Notes: generated from the letters alone by a model not told the origin. DNA of 64,000 nucleotides from Methylobacterium sp. SyP6R (GCF_019216885.1 NZ_JAAQRC020000001.1:4901501-4965500), one strand, 5' to 3'; counted from the first letter of the stretch, positions 19,217 to 30,742 are shown. A program made the numbers and translations.

Positions 19217-20047
19217 ATGTCCACCCGCCTCGCCGACACCTTCGCCCGCTGCCGCACGGAGAACCGCGCCGCCCTCGTCACCTACGTGATGGCGGGCGAT
19301 CCCGATCCCGAGACCTCGCTCCAGGTGCTGCGCGCCCTCCCCGAGGCCGGGGCCGACATCGTCGAGTTCGGCCTGCCCTTCACCGATCCGATGGCCGACG
19401 GGCCGGCGATCCAGGCGGCGGGCCTGCGGGCGCTCAAGGTCGGCCAGACGCTTGCCGGCACCCTGGAGCTGGTGCGCCGCTTCCGGGCCGAGAACACCGG
19501 CACGCCGGTGATCCTGATGGGCTACTACAACCCGATCTACACCTACGGCGTCGCCCGCTTCCTCGACGAGGCCAAGGCGATCGGCATCGACGGGCTGATC
19601 GTGGTCGATCTGCCGCCGGAGGAGGACGACGAGCTCTGCCTGCCGACGCTCCGGGCCGGCCTCGCCTTCATCCGTCTCGCCACCCCGACCACCGACGAGG
19701 CGCGCCTGCCGGCGGTGCTCGCGAACACCTCGGGCTTCGTCTACTACGTGTCGATCACCGGCATCACCGGCACGGCGACCCCGGATTTCGGCGTGGTCGG
19801 CGGCGCGGTCGAGCGCATCCGCCGCCACACCGACCTGCCGGTGGTGGTGGGCTTCGGCGTCAAGACCGGCGCGCATGCCGCGTCGATCGCCCGCTACGCC
19901 GACGGCGTCGTGGTCGGCTCGGCGATCGTCGATGCGCTGGCCCGCTCCCTCGACGGCGAAAGCCGGGCGCAAAGCGGCTCGCTCGAGGCGGTGACGACGC
20001 TCGTGCGCGATCTCGCTGCCGGCGTGCGCGCCGGACGCGCGGGCTGA
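19217..20047 (+). CDS. trpA: Tryptophan synthase alpha chain
   Basis: TrpA (276 aa) cleaves indole-3-glycerol phosphate and channels indole to TrpB. The catalytic Glu and Asp are in [19 protein letters not shown] near residues 47-65. The loop [10 protein letters not shown] and phosphate-binding [10 protein letters not shown] are present. I chose ATG 19217 ([12 protein letters not shown]), which gives the usual length; the longer open frame upstream runs through the repeat and is not supported. trpB is not in the window. trpA is 50 bases upstream of accD, in the trpA-accD-folC order usual in Alphaproteobacteria. Confidence 0.96.
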   Translation: MSTRLADTFARCRTENRAALVTYVMAGDPDPETSLQVLRALPEAGADIVEFGLPFTDPMADGPAIQAAGLRALKVGQTLAGTLELVRRFRAENTGTPVILMGYYNPIYTYGVARFLDEAKAIGIDGLIVVDLPPEEDDELCLPTLRAGLAFIRLATPTTDEARLPAVLANTSGFVYYVSITGITGTATPDFGVVGGAVERIRRHTDLPVVVGFGVKTGAHAASIARYADGVVVGSAIVDALARSLDGESRAQSGSLEAVTTLVRDLAAGVRAGRAG

Positions 20048-20097
20048 CGCCGCAGACCCCATATCACCGACACGATTCCGACGACCGAGGAGCGATC

Positions 20098-21036
20098 ATG
20101 GTCGAGGCGATGAACTGGATCTCCGAGGTCGTACGCCCGAAGATCAAGACGCTGTTCAAGCGCGAGACGCCGGAGAACCTCTGGGTGAAATGCCCGGAGA
20201 CCGGCCAGATGGTGTTCCACAAGGAGGTGGAGGCCAATGGCTGGGTGATCCCCGGTTCCGAGCACCACCTGCGCATCACCGCGCAGCAGCGCCTGAAGCT
20301 GGTGTTCGACGAGGGCAAGTGGGTCGACGTGCCGTTGCCCGACGCACCGGCCGATCCGCTGAAGTTCCGCGACGAGAAGCGCTACGCCGACCGGCTCAAG
20401 GATGCCCGCGCCAAGACCGGCATGACCGACGCGTTCAAGGTCGGGTTCGGCCGCGTCGGCGGCCTGCCGATGACGCTGGCGGTGCAGGATTTCGGCTTCA
20501 TGGGCGGCTCGCTCGGCATGGCGGCCGGCGAGGCCTTCGTGCGCGGCGCCGAGACGGCGCTCGAGAAGCGCACCCCCTACGTGCTGTTCGCGGCTTCCGG
20601 CGGGGCGCGGATGCAGGAGGGCATCCTGTCCCTGATGCAGATGCCCCGCACCACCGTGGCGGTGCGCCGGCTGAACCAGGCCCGCCTGCCCTACATCGTG
20701 GTGCTGACGAACCCGACCACCGGCGGCGTCACGGCCTCCTACGCGATGCTCGGCGACGTGCATCTCGCCGAACCCGGGGCGCTGATCGGATTCGCCGGCC
20801 CGCGGGTGATCGAGCAGACCATCCGCGAGAAGCTGCCCGACGGCTTCCAGCGCGCCGAGTACCTGAAGGAGCACGGCATGGTCGACCAGGTCGTGCACCG
20901 CCGCGACCTGAAGGGCACGATCGCGCGCCTGTGCGGGCTGCTGATGCAGGTGCCGGCAGAAGGCCTGGTGCAGGGCGAGACCAAGGTGGAGGCGAAACCC
21001 GAGGTGAAGGCCGAGGCCAAGCCGGTGCCGGCGTAA
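20098..21036 (+). CDS. accD: Acetyl-CoA carboxylase carboxyltransferase subunit beta, zinc ligands lost
   Basis: AccD (312 aa) joins AccA to transfer carboxyl from biotin to acetyl-CoA, the first step of fatty-acid synthesis. The crotonase-like carboxyltransferase fold is clear: [15 protein letters not shown] near residue 164 and [16 protein letters not shown] near 205. The N-terminal zinc ribbon, normally four cysteines, keeps only one ([15 protein letters not shown], then [12 protein letters not shown] where a CxxC should be). The C-terminal 20 residues are Lys/Glu/Ala/Pro repeats. GAGG precedes ATG 20098 by six bases; ATG 20110 is an alternative. An imperfect GC-rich hairpin (21049-21098) lies after the stop. 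Confidence 0.96.
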   Translation: MVEAMNWISEVVRPKIKTLFKRETPENLWVKCPETGQMVFHKEVEANGWVIPGSEHHLRITAQQRLKLVFDEGKWVDVPLPDAPADPLKFRDEKRYADRLKDARAKTGMTDAFKVGFGRVGGLPMTLAVQDFGFMGGSLGMAAGEAFVRGAETALEKRTPYVLFAASGGARMQEGILSLMQMPRTTVAVRRLNQARLPYIVVLTNPTTGGVTASYAMLGDVHLAEPGALIGFAGPRVIEQTIREKLPDGFQRAEYLKEHGMVDQVVHRRDLKGTIARLCGLLMQVPAEGLVQGETKVEAKPEVKAEAKPVPA

Positions 21037-21179
21037 GACGAGGACCGGAGGCGGGCGTGGCCCCCGGCAAAGGCCGGGCTTGCGGGCTCGGCCCGCCTCT
21101 GATCCTCTCTCGCGCCCTGCCCTGACCGGTGGCGGGTGAGGTCGACATCCCCCTGCGAGAATGCCGCGCGAGACCACCG

Positions 21180-22505
21180 ATGGAATCCTCCGACGCCCTG
21201 ATGGCGCGCTTCCTCGCCCTGCATCCGCGCACCATCGACCTGTCGCTGGGCCGGATCGAGCGCCTGCTGGCGGCGCTGGGCCATCCGGAGCGGCGCCTGC
21301 CGCCGGTGATCCACGTCGCGGGGACGAACGGCAAGGGCTCGACCATCGCCACCATGCGGGCGATCCTGGAGGCCGGCGGGCTCTCGGCCCACGTCTACAC
21401 CTCGCCCCATCTCGTGCGCTTCCACGAGCGCATCCGACTCGGCGCGGTCGGCGGCGGCCGCTTCGTGCCCGAAGAGCGGCTGGCCGAGGCCTTCGCCCGC
21501 TGCGAGGCGGTGAATGCCGGCGAGCCGATCACGGTGTTCGAGATCACCACCGCGGCGGCGCTCATGCTCTTTGCCGAGGCGCCCGCCGACGTGCTGCTGC
21601 TCGAAGTGGGACTGGGCGGCCGGGTCGACGCCACCAACGTCATCGATAAGCCGGCCTGCGCCGTGGTGACGCCGATCGGCCGCGATCATGCCGAGTATCT
21701 CGGCGACACCGTCGAGGCGGTGGCCGGCGAGAAGGCCGGCATCTTCAAGCGCGGCTGCCCGGCGGTGATCGCCCCCCAGGACTACGCCCAGGCCGATGCG
21801 GTGCTGTGCGCCCGGGCCGAGGCGGTCGGCGCAACGCCGATCCTCGTCGGCAACCAGGATTTCTCCGCCCACGAGGAACGCGGCCGGCTGGTCTACCAGG
21901 ACGAGGACGGGCTCCTCGACTTACCCCGGCCCCGCCTCGCCGGGCGCCACCAGATCGTCAATGCCGGCACGGCGATCGCGGCCTTGCGCGCCGCGGGCTT
22001 CGGCGACATCGGCACCGAGGCCTTCGAGGCCGGTCTGTCCGCGATCGAGTGGCCGGGCCGGCTCCAGCGCCTGCGCCGGGGCCGTCTCGCCGGCCTCGTC
22101 CCGCCCGGCTCGGAACTCTGGCTCGACGGCGGCCACAACATCGACGGCGGCCGCATCCTCGCCGCCGCGATGGCGGATCTGCAGGAACGCGGCGACGCGC
22201 CGCTCGTCCTCGTCAGCGCCCTGCTCGGGACCAAGGATGCGGAAGGGTTCCTGGCGAATTTCGCCGGCCTCGCTCGCTTCCTGGTGGCGGTGCCGCTGCC
22301 GGGCCAGATGGCGGCGCGGCCGGCCGAGGAGGTCGCCGAGATCGCCGGTCGGGTCGGCCTCTCCGCCATGCCGGCGCCGAGCATCGAGGCGGCCCTGGTC
22401 TCCTTGAACGACCGGGCCTGGGAGCGCCCGCCGCGGGTGCTGATCTGCGGCTCGCTCTATCTGGCGGGCGCCGTGCTCGCCGCCAACGGCACCCCACCGA
22501 CCTGA
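21180..22505 (+). CDS. folC: Folylpolyglutamate synthase / dihydrofolate synthase
   Basis: FolC (441 aa) adds glutamate to dihydropteroate and to folates in the cytoplasm, using ATP. The P-loop HVAGTNGKGSTIATMRAIL is near residue 44, followed by the Mur-ligase-type region SPHLVRFHERIR. LLEVGLGGRVDATNVI and PIGRDHAEYLGDTVEAVAGE are further Mur-ligase/FolC signatures. The C-terminal domain carries WLDGGHNIDGGRI. I took ATG 21180 (MESSDALMARFL), which matches the family N-terminus; a GTG at 21129 would add 17 residues without a clear ribosome site. It follows accD by 143 bases in the same direction. Confidence 0.95.
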   Translation: MESSDALMARFLALHPRTIDLSLGRIERLLAALGHPERRLPPVIHVAGTNGKGSTIATMRAILEAGGLSAHVYTSPHLVRFHERIRLGAVGGGRFVPEERLAEAFARCEAVNAGEPITVFEITTAAALMLFAEAPADVLLLEVGLGGRVDATNVIDKPACAVVTPIGRDHAEYLGDTVEAVAGEKAGIFKRGCPAVIAPQDYAQADAVLCARAEAVGATPILVGNQDFSAHEERGRLVYQDEDGLLDLPRPRLAGRHQIVNAGTAIAALRAAGFGDIGTEAFEAGLSAIEWPGRLQRLRRGRLAGLVPPGSELWLDGGHNIDGGRILAAAMADLQERGDAPLVLVSALLGTKDAEGFLANFAGLARFLVAVPLPGQMAARPAEEVAEIAGRVGLSAMPAPSIEAALVSLNDRAWERPPRVLICGSLYLAGAVLAANGTPPT

Positions 22506-22753
22506 CTTCATCCCGTGAAGCGGAGGGAGAGCCGTCGCGGCGCGAGAAAACCGTTGCGGACCGGTAAACGGCCGGGGACGGGAGAACCGTTATATGAGGG
22601 GGAAACGCGGGATGGTTTGCCGGCAGGCTTGACATTTTCCGGGGCTCGCTGGCCGCCCGTGTCGTTGCCGCACCGATGTGGCCGAACTGCTACATCGTGC
22701 ACGACGGAAATGGTCTAGCTTGGCCTCGATCGGGGAACCTGCTGGGGACCATC

Positions 22754-23665
22754 ATGAAGAAACTCCTGAGTGCTTTCGCTGCCTTCACCGCGCTGACCGC
22801 CGCCGCTTCGGCCGCGGACCTGCCGCGTCGCGTTGCTCCGCCGCCGGTCTTCACGCCGGTGCCGGTCTTCACCTGGACCGGCTTCTACGCCGGTTTCAAC
22901 GCCGGCTACGGCTTCAACACCGCTGACACCCGCGCTCCGACCGTGATCGGCGTGCCGGCCGGCCCGAACGCCGCCAGCAGCGTGTTCGTCACCGCCGCCG
23001 GCGTGCCGACCACCGGCGTCATCGCCTTCGGCAACCGCAACAGCAACGACGGCTTCGTCGGCGGCGGCCAGATCGGCTACAACTACCAGTTCACCCCGGG
23101 CTCGGGCGTGGTCGTGGGTATCGAGGCCGACGCCCAGTACGTCGACTTCGGCCGCAGCCGCAACCGCTTCGCCTTCGCCACCGTTCCGGGCGGCGGCATC
23201 GCCCCGGGCACCCTGGTGTTCAACCCGAACGGCATCTCGGGCCTGGACTTCTTCGGCACCGTGCGCGGCCGTCTCGGCTACGCCTGGGACCGCACCCTCG
23301 TGTACGCCACCGGCGGTTTCGCCTACGGCTCGGGCGGCGGTCGCGACTTCGGTCTGACCAACGCGTCGCGTGACGACTTCCAGACCGGCTGGACCGTCGG
23401 CGGCGGCGTCGAGTACGCTCTGCCCACCGACTCGTTCCTGAACTTCTTCCGTTCGTCGGCCGTGACCCTCAAGGTCGAAGGCCTGTACGTGAAGCTCGAC
23501 CAGGGCAACCGCAACAACGGCGTGTTCACCCAGACCGCCAACGGCACGCAGTACTCGGTGTTCTCGCCGGGCGTCGTGTCGGTCGGCCCGGCCAACCTGT
23601 ACCGTCGCGAGACCGAGTTCGCGGTCGTCCGCGCCGGCCTGAACTACAAGTTCGGCTCGTACTAA
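22754..23665 (+). CDS. Outer-membrane beta-barrel protein (Omp25/RopB-like)
   Basis: The product (303 aa) begins with a clear Sec signal peptide (MKKLLSAFAAFTALTAAASA, cut after ASA) followed by ADLPRR, the hallmark start of Rhizobiales Omp25/Omp31-type outer-membrane proteins. The mature part alternates polar and aromatic residues as a beta-barrel does: WTGFYAGFNAGYGF, GGGQIGYNYQF, FFGTVRGRLGYAWD. It ends RAGLNYKFGSY with the aromatic C-terminus recognised by the BAM machinery. Codons are strongly biased (almost all GGC, AAC, ACC, TTC), suggesting high expression. The 248-base leader is less GC-biased than the flanks and probably holds the promoter and 5' UTR. A strong terminator follows. 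Confidence 0.92.
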   Translation: MKKLLSAFAAFTALTAAASAADLPRRVAPPPVFTPVPVFTWTGFYAGFNAGYGFNTADTRAPTVIGVPAGPNAASSVFVTAAGVPTTGVIAFGNRNSNDGFVGGGQIGYNYQFTPGSGVVVGIEADAQYVDFGRSRNRFAFATVPGGGIAPGTLVFNPNGISGLDFFGTVRGRLGYAWDRTLVYATGGFAYGSGGGRDFGLTNASRDDFQTGWTVGGGVEYALPTDSFLNFFRSSAVTLKVEGLYVKLDQGNRNNGVFTQTANGTQYSVFSPGVVSVGPANLYRRETEFAVVRAGLNYKFGSY

Positions 23666-23695
23666 GACCTGACTTCCGTCATCTCGACGGAGCGG

Positions 23696-23720
23696 AGCCC
23701 GGCCTCACGGCCGGGCTTTT
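23696..23720 (+). terminator. Rho-independent terminator of the Omp gene
   Basis: A 9-bp perfect stem AGCCCGGCC / GGCCGGGCT with a 4-base loop is followed by TTTT. It starts 31 bases after the stop codon. Confidence 0.9.
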
Positions 23721-23876
23721 CGCGTTTGTGGATCCCGCTCGGGCGCCGTTCGCGCGCGCGACCGCCCTCCGGCCGAAGGGTGCATTCCCGTTGAAGCCTG
23801 GCTGCCGCCACGGCACGCTGCCGAATCATGGCTGCCGGCCCGCGCGGGCCGGCGGGACTGCCGGAGAGTCAGCACC

Positions 23877-24878
23877 ATGCACGACACGCGGCGCAACGCC
23901 TTCGTGGACGCCGTCCGCCGCCTCGCCGGCGCCCGGGCGGCCCTGCCGCAGGGGCTTCGGGACGGGCTGGGGGATCTCGCCCGCTGGGCCGAGGACGGGC
24001 TGGCGCGATGGCGCGACCGGCTGCGGGGCGATCGTCCGCGCACCGCCCCCTCCCCCGGGCAGTTCCTGTCGGAGAGCTTCGCGGGCCCGCCGGGCCGGCG
24101 CGCCTACCGCCTCTACGTGCCGGGGGGCTACCGCGGCCGGCCGGTCCCGCTGGTGGTGATGCTGCATGGCTGCACGCAGTCGCCGGAGGATTTCGCCGCC
24201 GGCACCGGCATGAACGTGCTGGCGGATTCCGAGACAGTCCTGGTCGCCTATCCGGAACAGACGCGGGCCGCCAACCAGGCCCGGTGCTGGAACTGGTACA
24301 GCCCCGGTGACCAGGGTCGCGACAGCGGCGAGGCCGGGATCATCGCCGGCATCACCCGGGCGGTGATGACGGCTTATGCGGTCGATCCGCGGCGGGTCTT
24401 CGTCGCAGGGATCTCGGCCGGGGGCGCAGCGGCGGCCAATGTCGCGGCGGCGCATCCGGAGCTCTACGCGGCGCTCGGGGTGCATTCGGGCCTCTGCGCG
24501 GGGGCGGCCCGCACCCTGCCGGGGGCAATCGCGGCGATGCGCGACGGCGGCACCGGCACTGCCTCCCCGGTCCCCACCATCGTGTTCCATGGCGACCGGG
24601 ACACCACCGTGAACCCGAAGAACGGCGCGGCCCTCGCCACCGCCGCCGGCGGCCGCCTGATCCGGCGCGAGGAAGGCCGGGCCGGATCAGGCCGCACCTT
24701 CGAGCGGAGCCTCTACGCCGATGCCGCCGGGCGCCCGGCCGTCGAGCATTGGGTGATCCACGGCTCCGGCCATGCCTGGTCCGGCGGCCATCCGGACGGC
24801 AGCTACACCGATCCGCAGGGGCCGGACGCCACACGGGAGATGTGGCGGTTCTTCAAAGAGCACCCCCGGCGCGGGTGA
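23877..24878 (+). CDS. PHB-depolymerase-family esterase
   Basis: The product (333 aa) belongs to the esterase PHB/LpqC family of alpha/beta hydrolases. The oxyanion-hole segment VVMLHGCTQSPEDFA is near residue 95, the nucleophile elbow FVAGISAGGAAAANVAA near 178, the acid in HGDRDTTVNP near 242 and the catalytic His in VIHGSGHAWSGG near 298. WNWYSPGDQGRDSGEA and the ending DATREMWRFFKEH are typical. There is no clear signal peptide. Relatives act on short polyhydroxyalkanoate chains or feruloyl esters; the substrate here cannot be told. It may take part in PHB turnover, which is common in this group, but no phb genes are adjacent. It converges on dctD with 4 bases between the two stops. Confidence 0.88.
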   Translation: MHDTRRNAFVDAVRRLAGARAALPQGLRDGLGDLARWAEDGLARWRDRLRGDRPRTAPSPGQFLSESFAGPPGRRAYRLYVPGGYRGRPVPLVVMLHGCTQSPEDFAAGTGMNVLADSETVLVAYPEQTRAANQARCWNWYSPGDQGRDSGEAGIIAGITRAVMTAYAVDPRRVFVAGISAGGAAAANVAAAHPELYAALGVHSGLCAGAARTLPGAIAAMRDGGTGTASPVPTIVFHGDRDTTVNPKNGAALATAAGGRLIRREEGRAGSGRTFERSLYADAAGRPAVEHWVIHGSGHAWSGGHPDGSYTDPQGPDATREMWRFFKEHPRRG

Positions 24879-24882
24879 GCCG

Positions 24883-26219
<1,337 letters not shown>

Positions 26220-26223
<4 letters not shown>

Positions 26224-28079
26224 GCGGCGGCTCCCGGCGCCGCGGCACATCCCTGCGTGGCGGCGGGGGCCAGCGGCAGCTCGACCCGGAACAGGGCGCC
26301 GCCCTCCGGCGAGGCGCCGGCCGAGAGGGTGCCGCCGCATTCCTCGACGATGCCGCGGGAGATGGCCAGCCCGAGGCCGAGGCCGCTCGCCTTGGTGGTG
26401 AAGAACGCGTCGAACACCTGGGCGCCGCCCTCGGGCAGCCCGCCACCATTGTCGCCCACCTCCAGCACCGCGCGCTCCCCCATGACCCGCACCGTCACGG
26501 CGATGCGTGGATCGTTCACGCCCGCGACCGCGTCGAGGGCGTTCTGCACCAGGTTGACCACGACCTGCTCCAGCCGCGGCCCCTCCCCCAGCACATAGGG
26601 CGAGGGCTCGGGGACCGCGAGGGCGAGGTCGATGCCGGAGAGCCGCCCCTCGACCACCTCCAGGCTCGCCCGCACCACCCCGCCGAGCGCGACTGGATCG
26701 CGCCGGCCCGAGGCCTTGCGGGCGAACCCCTTCAGTTGGCGGGTCAGGGCGGCGATGCGCTCGGTCAGGCGGCCGACCGCGGCGAGGTTCTCGGTCGCCT
26801 CCGGCAGCCGCTCGCGCTGGATCAGGATGCCGGCATTGTCGGCATAGGAGCGGATCGCGGCCAGCGGCTGGTTGATCTCGTGCGCCATGCTGGCGGCGAA
26901 CTGGCCGAGCGCCGCGAGCCGGCCGGCATGGGCGAGCTCGCGCCCGAGGCGCTGGCGCTCGGCCTCCGCCCGCTGGCGCTCGGCGATCTCGGCCTTGAGC
27001 TTGCGGTTGGTCTCGGTGAGGGCTTCCGTCCGCGCCCGCACCCGCTCCTCCAGATCGATGCGCCGGGCCGCCGCCTCGGCGAGGCTCGCCCGCAGGCGCC
27101 GGCGCCGGCCGACGATCTCGGCGAGGCCCAGGCAGGCGAGGCCGACGCCAAGGCCGGCGATGACCTGGGCCTGGATCCGCTCGCGCGCCACCGCGACGCC
27201 GACCCGCGTCAGGGTGTGAAGCCGCCAGGTCGTGCCCGGGATGTCGGCGTCGAGGGGCAGGGCCAGCCGCGCCGGCTCGGCCCCGTTGCCGATCCGCACC
27301 AGGGTTCCATCCGCCGCCGGATGGATCGGCACCGGCGCGAGCGGCGCGGCGCCGAATTCGAGCCGCTCGCGGATCAGCCGGCGCTCCTCCTCCGGCACCG
27401 GCCGTAAGCTGCCGAAGCGCCAGGACGGCTCGCTCGCCATCAGGACGATGCCGCGGGGATCGGTGACCATCACGGTCTCGCCGCCCTTCTTCCAGGAGTC
27501 GCGCCAGGCCGCCTCGATGCCGTCGAACTCGACCTTGACCACCACCACCCCGGTCCGTCCGCCGGGGCCGGCGACCCGGCGGCTGAGATAGAGGCCGGGC
27601 CGGCCGCTGACGGTGCCGAGCGCGAATTGCCGTCCCGCCCCCTCGGCGAGCGCCTGCTGGATATAGGGCCGGAACCCGTAATTCGTTCCGACGAAGCTGC
27701 CGGGCTCGCCGGCATTGCTCGCCGCGATCGCGAGGCCGTCCTGGCGGACGACGTAGATCACCGCAGCCCCGGAGGCCCGGGCGATCTCGGCCAGGCGGTC
27801 GTTCACCCGGGCGAGCAGGGCCGGATCCGGCGAAGGACCGACCACCGCGGTGATCTCAGGATCGGTGGCGAGCGCGAGCGGCAGCGATCCCTGTTTCTGC
27901 ATCTCGGTGCGGAAGGCCGCGACCTGAAGCGCGAGCGTGGCATTCGCCGAGCGCCGCAGGTCGGCGAGCGCCGCCCGCTCGGCGGTGCGGCCCGCAAAAA
28001 GGGCCGCCGCCAGCACCGCGGCGAGGCCGAGGAGCCAGGGCAAGGCCGGGGAGCGCGGCAAGCCGCGCCAGCCGGTCAC
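26220..28079 (-). CDS. dctB: C4-dicarboxylate sensor histidine kinase
   Basis: The product (619 aa) is a membrane sensor kinase. TM1 is at about residues 13-32. A periplasmic double-Cache sensor spans about 45-290 (VGTNYGFRPYIQQALAEG and GLYLSRRVAGPGGRTGVVVV are DctB-like). TM2 is near 300-320. A coiled-coil linker leads to the dimerisation His in ASMAHEINQPLAAIRSYADN and the ATPase domain with NLVQNALDAV, DNGGGLPEGG and GLGLGLAISRGIV. The known role of DctB is to sense succinate, malate or fumarate and phosphorylate DctD. It starts at GTG 28079 and is divergent from dctA, the canonical rhizobial layout. Confidence 0.93.
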
Positions 28080-28097
28080 GGCCGCCTCGCCGGACTA

Positions 28098-28132
28098 GGA
28101 ATTTTCCTGACGATGGATGCGGATTTCCGGAA
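28098..28132. promoter_or_regulatory. Candidate upstream activator (DctD) sites
   Basis: Two short dyads lie 117-150 bases upstream of the sigma-54 promoter: AGGAA-TT-TTCCT (28097-28108) and TTCCGGAA (28125-28132). NtrC-family activators bind inverted repeats at such distances. Binding by DctD is inferred only from position and symmetry. Confidence 0.35.
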
Positions 28133-28248
28133 CAATTCCCGCCCCGCGTTGCGGGGCACCGGAAGCCTCTCCGTGGCCGTTTCCCCCTGTCCCATGAAAA
28201 TCCTTTTATTGGTCGGCACTTAACAAAAAATTTCGGAATTTCGCCGGC

Positions 28249-28265
28249 TGGCACGCCGGTTGCCA
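28249..28265 (+). promoter_or_regulatory. Sigma-54 promoter of dctA
   Basis: The sequence TGGCACGCCGGTTGCCA matches the -24/-12 consensus TGGCACG-N4-TTGC without mismatch in the invariant GG and GC. It ends 159 bases before the dctA start, on the dctA strand, within the dctB-dctA divergent space. This is the expected target of DctB/DctD. Confidence 0.88.
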
Positions 28266-28424
28266 TTGTGTGTCCGTCCGCAGCCTGCCGGTGAGCGGCA
28301 GGCCTTCGCGAAAAGGTCGATCACAGCCGAACGGCGAGAGCCGTCGTGAGGCCAAGAGCAAGAGCGCCACAGCGGTTCGACCGCCAACGCCGTCCTGCAA
28401 CGAGCCATGTAGGGAGAACGTCCA

Positions 28425-29777
28425 ATGGCTACCTCCGTCCCGTCCCCGCTGACCGCGCCCCACGCGCCGCCGGCCCCCAAGCCGATCTACAAGACCCTCT
28501 ATTTCCAGGTCCTGGTCGCCGTCGCGATCGGCATCACGCTCGGCCACTTCTACCCGGCGCTCGGCGCCGACATGAAGCCGCTCGGCGACGCCTTCATCAA
28601 GCTCGTCAAGATGATCATCGCCCCGGTGATCTTCCTCACCGTGGTCTCCGGCATCGCCGGCATGACCAACCTCGAGAAGGTCGGCCGGGTCGGCGGCAAG
28701 GCGCTGATCTACTTCATCACCTTCTCGACGCTGGCGCTGATCGTCGGCCTGATCATCGCAAACCTCGTCCAGCCGGGCGCAGGGATGCATATCGATCCGA
28801 AGTCGCTCGACCCCAAGCAGATCGCGATGTACGCCGAGAAGGCGAAGTCGCAGACGATCACCGACTTCCTGATGAACATCATCCCGTCGACGGCGGTGGG
28901 TGCGTTCTCGGGCGGTGAGATCCTCCAGGTCCTGTTCTTCTCGGTGCTGTTCGGCTTCGGCCTCGCCTTCCTGGGCGAGCGCGGCAAGCCGGTGCTCGAC
29001 TTCATCAAGATCCTGTCCGAGGCGATCTTCGGCGTCGTCCACATCATCATGAAGGTCGCTCCCATCGGCGCCTTCGGCGCGATGGCCTTCACCATCGGCA
29101 AGTACGGCATCTCCTCGCTCGCCAACCTCGCCTATCTGGTCGGCGCGTTCTACCTGACCTCGGCGATCTTCGTCTTCGGCGTGCTCGGTCTCGTCGCCCG
29201 CTACAACGGTTTCTCGATCGTCAAGCTCGTCCGCTACATCAAGGAGGAGCTGCTGCTGGTGCTCGGCACCTCGTCCTCCGAGTCGGCCCTGCCCTCGCTG
29301 CTCGAGAAGATGGAGCGCGCCGGCTGCTCGAAGCCCGTCGTCGGCCTGGTGGTCCCGACCGGCTACTCGTTCAACCTCGACGGCACCAACATCTACATGA
29401 CCATGGCGGCCCTGTTCATCGCCCAGGCGACGGACACGCCCCTTACCTACGGCGAGCAGGCCCTGCTCCTCCTCGTCGCGATGCTGTCCTCGAAGGGCGC
29501 GGCCGGCGTCACCGGCTCGGGCTTCATCACGCTCGCCGCGACGCTGGCGGTGGTCCCCTCCGTGCCGGTCGTCGGCATGGCGCTGATCCTCGGCATCGAC
29601 CGCTTCATGTCGGAGTGCCGGGCGCTCACCAACTTCATCGGCAACGCGGTGGCCTGCATCGTGGTCGCCCGCTGGGAGGGTGAGGTCGACATGGACCGCC
29701 TGAAGGCCGCCCTCGACGGCAACCCGATGCCGCTCGACGAGATCGGCCCGGTCCCGGCGCTCCAGCCGGCCGAGTAA
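28425..29777 (+). CDS. dctA: C4-dicarboxylate transporter DctA
   Basis: DctA (450 aa) is a cation-coupled symporter of the DAACS/glutamate-transporter fold that imports succinate, fumarate and malate. The conserved elements are seen: [18 protein letters not shown] near residue 63, the serine-rich re-entrant loop [19 protein letters not shown] near 282, the NMDGT-like motif as [19 protein letters not shown] near 315, and [19 protein letters not shown] near 355 with the substrate-binding region [16 protein letters not shown] near 390. The start ATG at 28425 is preceded by AGGGAGA. Its 345-base leader holds the sigma-54 promoter, so it should be induced by dicarboxylates through DctB/DctD. A hairpin with a T-tract follows the gene. 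Confidence 0.97.
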   Translation: MATSVPSPLTAPHAPPAPKPIYKTLYFQVLVAVAIGITLGHFYPALGADMKPLGDAFIKLVKMIIAPVIFLTVVSGIAGMTNLEKVGRVGGKALIYFITFSTLALIVGLIIANLVQPGAGMHIDPKSLDPKQIAMYAEKAKSQTITDFLMNIIPSTAVGAFSGGEILQVLFFSVLFGFGLAFLGERGKPVLDFIKILSEAIFGVVHIIMKVAPIGAFGAMAFTIGKYGISSLANLAYLVGAFYLTSAIFVFGVLGLVARYNGFSIVKLVRYIKEELLLVLGTSSSESALPSLLEKMERAGCSKPVVGLVVPTGYSFNLDGTNIYMTMAALFIAQATDTPLTYGEQALLLLVAMLSSKGAAGVTGSGFITLAATLAVVPSVPVVGMALILGIDRFMSECRALTNFIGNAVACIVVARWEGEVDMDRLKAALDGNPMPLDEIGPVPALQPAE

Positions 29778-29817
29778 GCGACGATCCGGGGCGAACGCCC
29801 CGGGTTGCGAGGATCGG

Positions 29818-29858
29818 GGGCGGCCCTGCGCACGGCGCGGGGCCGCCCTTTTCGTTTT
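29818..29858 (+). terminator. Terminator downstream of dctA
   Basis: The stem GGGCGGCCC / GGGCCGCCC is extended inward by TGCGC/GCGCG-type pairing and followed by TTTTCGTTTT. A smaller hairpin, CCGGGGC-gaac-GCCCCGG, lies just upstream at about 29786-29803. Confidence 0.82.
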
Positions 29859-29896
29859 CCGGGTTATCGTCCCGCATGGCTTCGGGAGGATGTTCG

Positions 29897-30742
29897 ATGG
29901 CGGGCGGCGACTGGCGCGGGATGGACCGCGCGACACTGAGCAAGGCCTACGACAATTCCGGCGCGGTGCCCGGCAGCAGCGCCTTCATGGCGGCCTTGCG
30001 CGAGCGCAGCGCGGCCTTCCGCGAGGCCCGTTCCGGGGAACTGGACATTTCCTACGGCGCAGGCGCCCGCCAGCGCCTCGACCTCTTCCGCTGCGGAAGG
30101 CCGGGAGCGCCGCTCCTCGCCTTCATCCATGGCGGCTACTGGCAGCGCAACGACAGAACCGGCTTCTCGGCGCTGGCCGAAGGACCCCTCGCCCGCGGCC
30201 TCGACGTGGCGATGATCGGCTATACGCTCTGCCCCGAGGCGACGATGACCGCGCTCTGCGCCGAGATCCCGGCGGCGCTCGCCCGTTTGCGCGCCCATGC
30301 GAGCCCGCCGCGCCTCGTCGTCTCGGGCTGGTCGGCCGGCGGCCACCTCGCGGCGCTCGCCATGGCCTGCCCCGAGGTCGATGCGGGCTTGGCCATCTCC
30401 GGCATCTTCGACCTCGCGCCGATCCGGCGCACGGCCCTCGACGACACGCTCCACCTCACCGAGGACGAGGTCGCCGCGCTCTCGCCGATCCGTCACCTAC
30501 CGGTCGCGGCCGGTCCGCTCACGGTAGCCTATGGCGGCGACGAATTGCCGGAGCTGTGCCGGCAATCGCAGGTCTACCAGGCCGCCTGGGCCGGGACCGG
30601 CCTTCCCGGCGACCTCCTGCCCCTGCCCGGCGACGACCATTTCACGGTGCTCGACCAGATGATCCGGCCGGACGGGGCGTTGACGGAGGCGGCGTTGCGG
30701 CTGGCGGCGGGGCGAGCTTCCGTCCCCCACGGTGCTGTCTAG
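29897..30742 (+). CDS. Alpha/beta hydrolase, kynurenine-formamidase-like
   Basis: The product (281 aa) is a serine hydrolase of the esterase/formamidase group. FIHGGYWQRNDRTGFS carries the HGGYW motif typical of arylformamidases and hormone-sensitive-lipase relatives. VVSGWSAGGHLAALAM holds the nucleophile serine. The C-terminal LPGDDHFTVLDQM holds the catalytic His. The N-terminal YDNSGAVPGSSAFM is shared with annotated kynurenine formamidase homologues in Rhizobiales. The exact substrate is not certain and no other tryptophan-degradation gene is adjacent. I chose ATG 29897 because GGGAGGA lies six bases upstream; ATG 29876 would add seven residues. Confidence 0.8.
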   Translation: MAGGDWRGMDRATLSKAYDNSGAVPGSSAFMAALRERSAAFREARSGELDISYGAGARQRLDLFRCGRPGAPLLAFIHGGYWQRNDRTGFSALAEGPLARGLDVAMIGYTLCPEATMTALCAEIPAALARLRAHASPPRLVVSGWSAGGHLAALAMACPEVDAGLAISGIFDLAPIRRTALDDTLHLTEDEVAALSPIRHLPVAAGPLTVAYGGDELPELCRQSQVYQAAWAGTGLPGDLLPLPGDDHFTVLDQMIRPDGALTEAALRLAAGRASVPHGAV

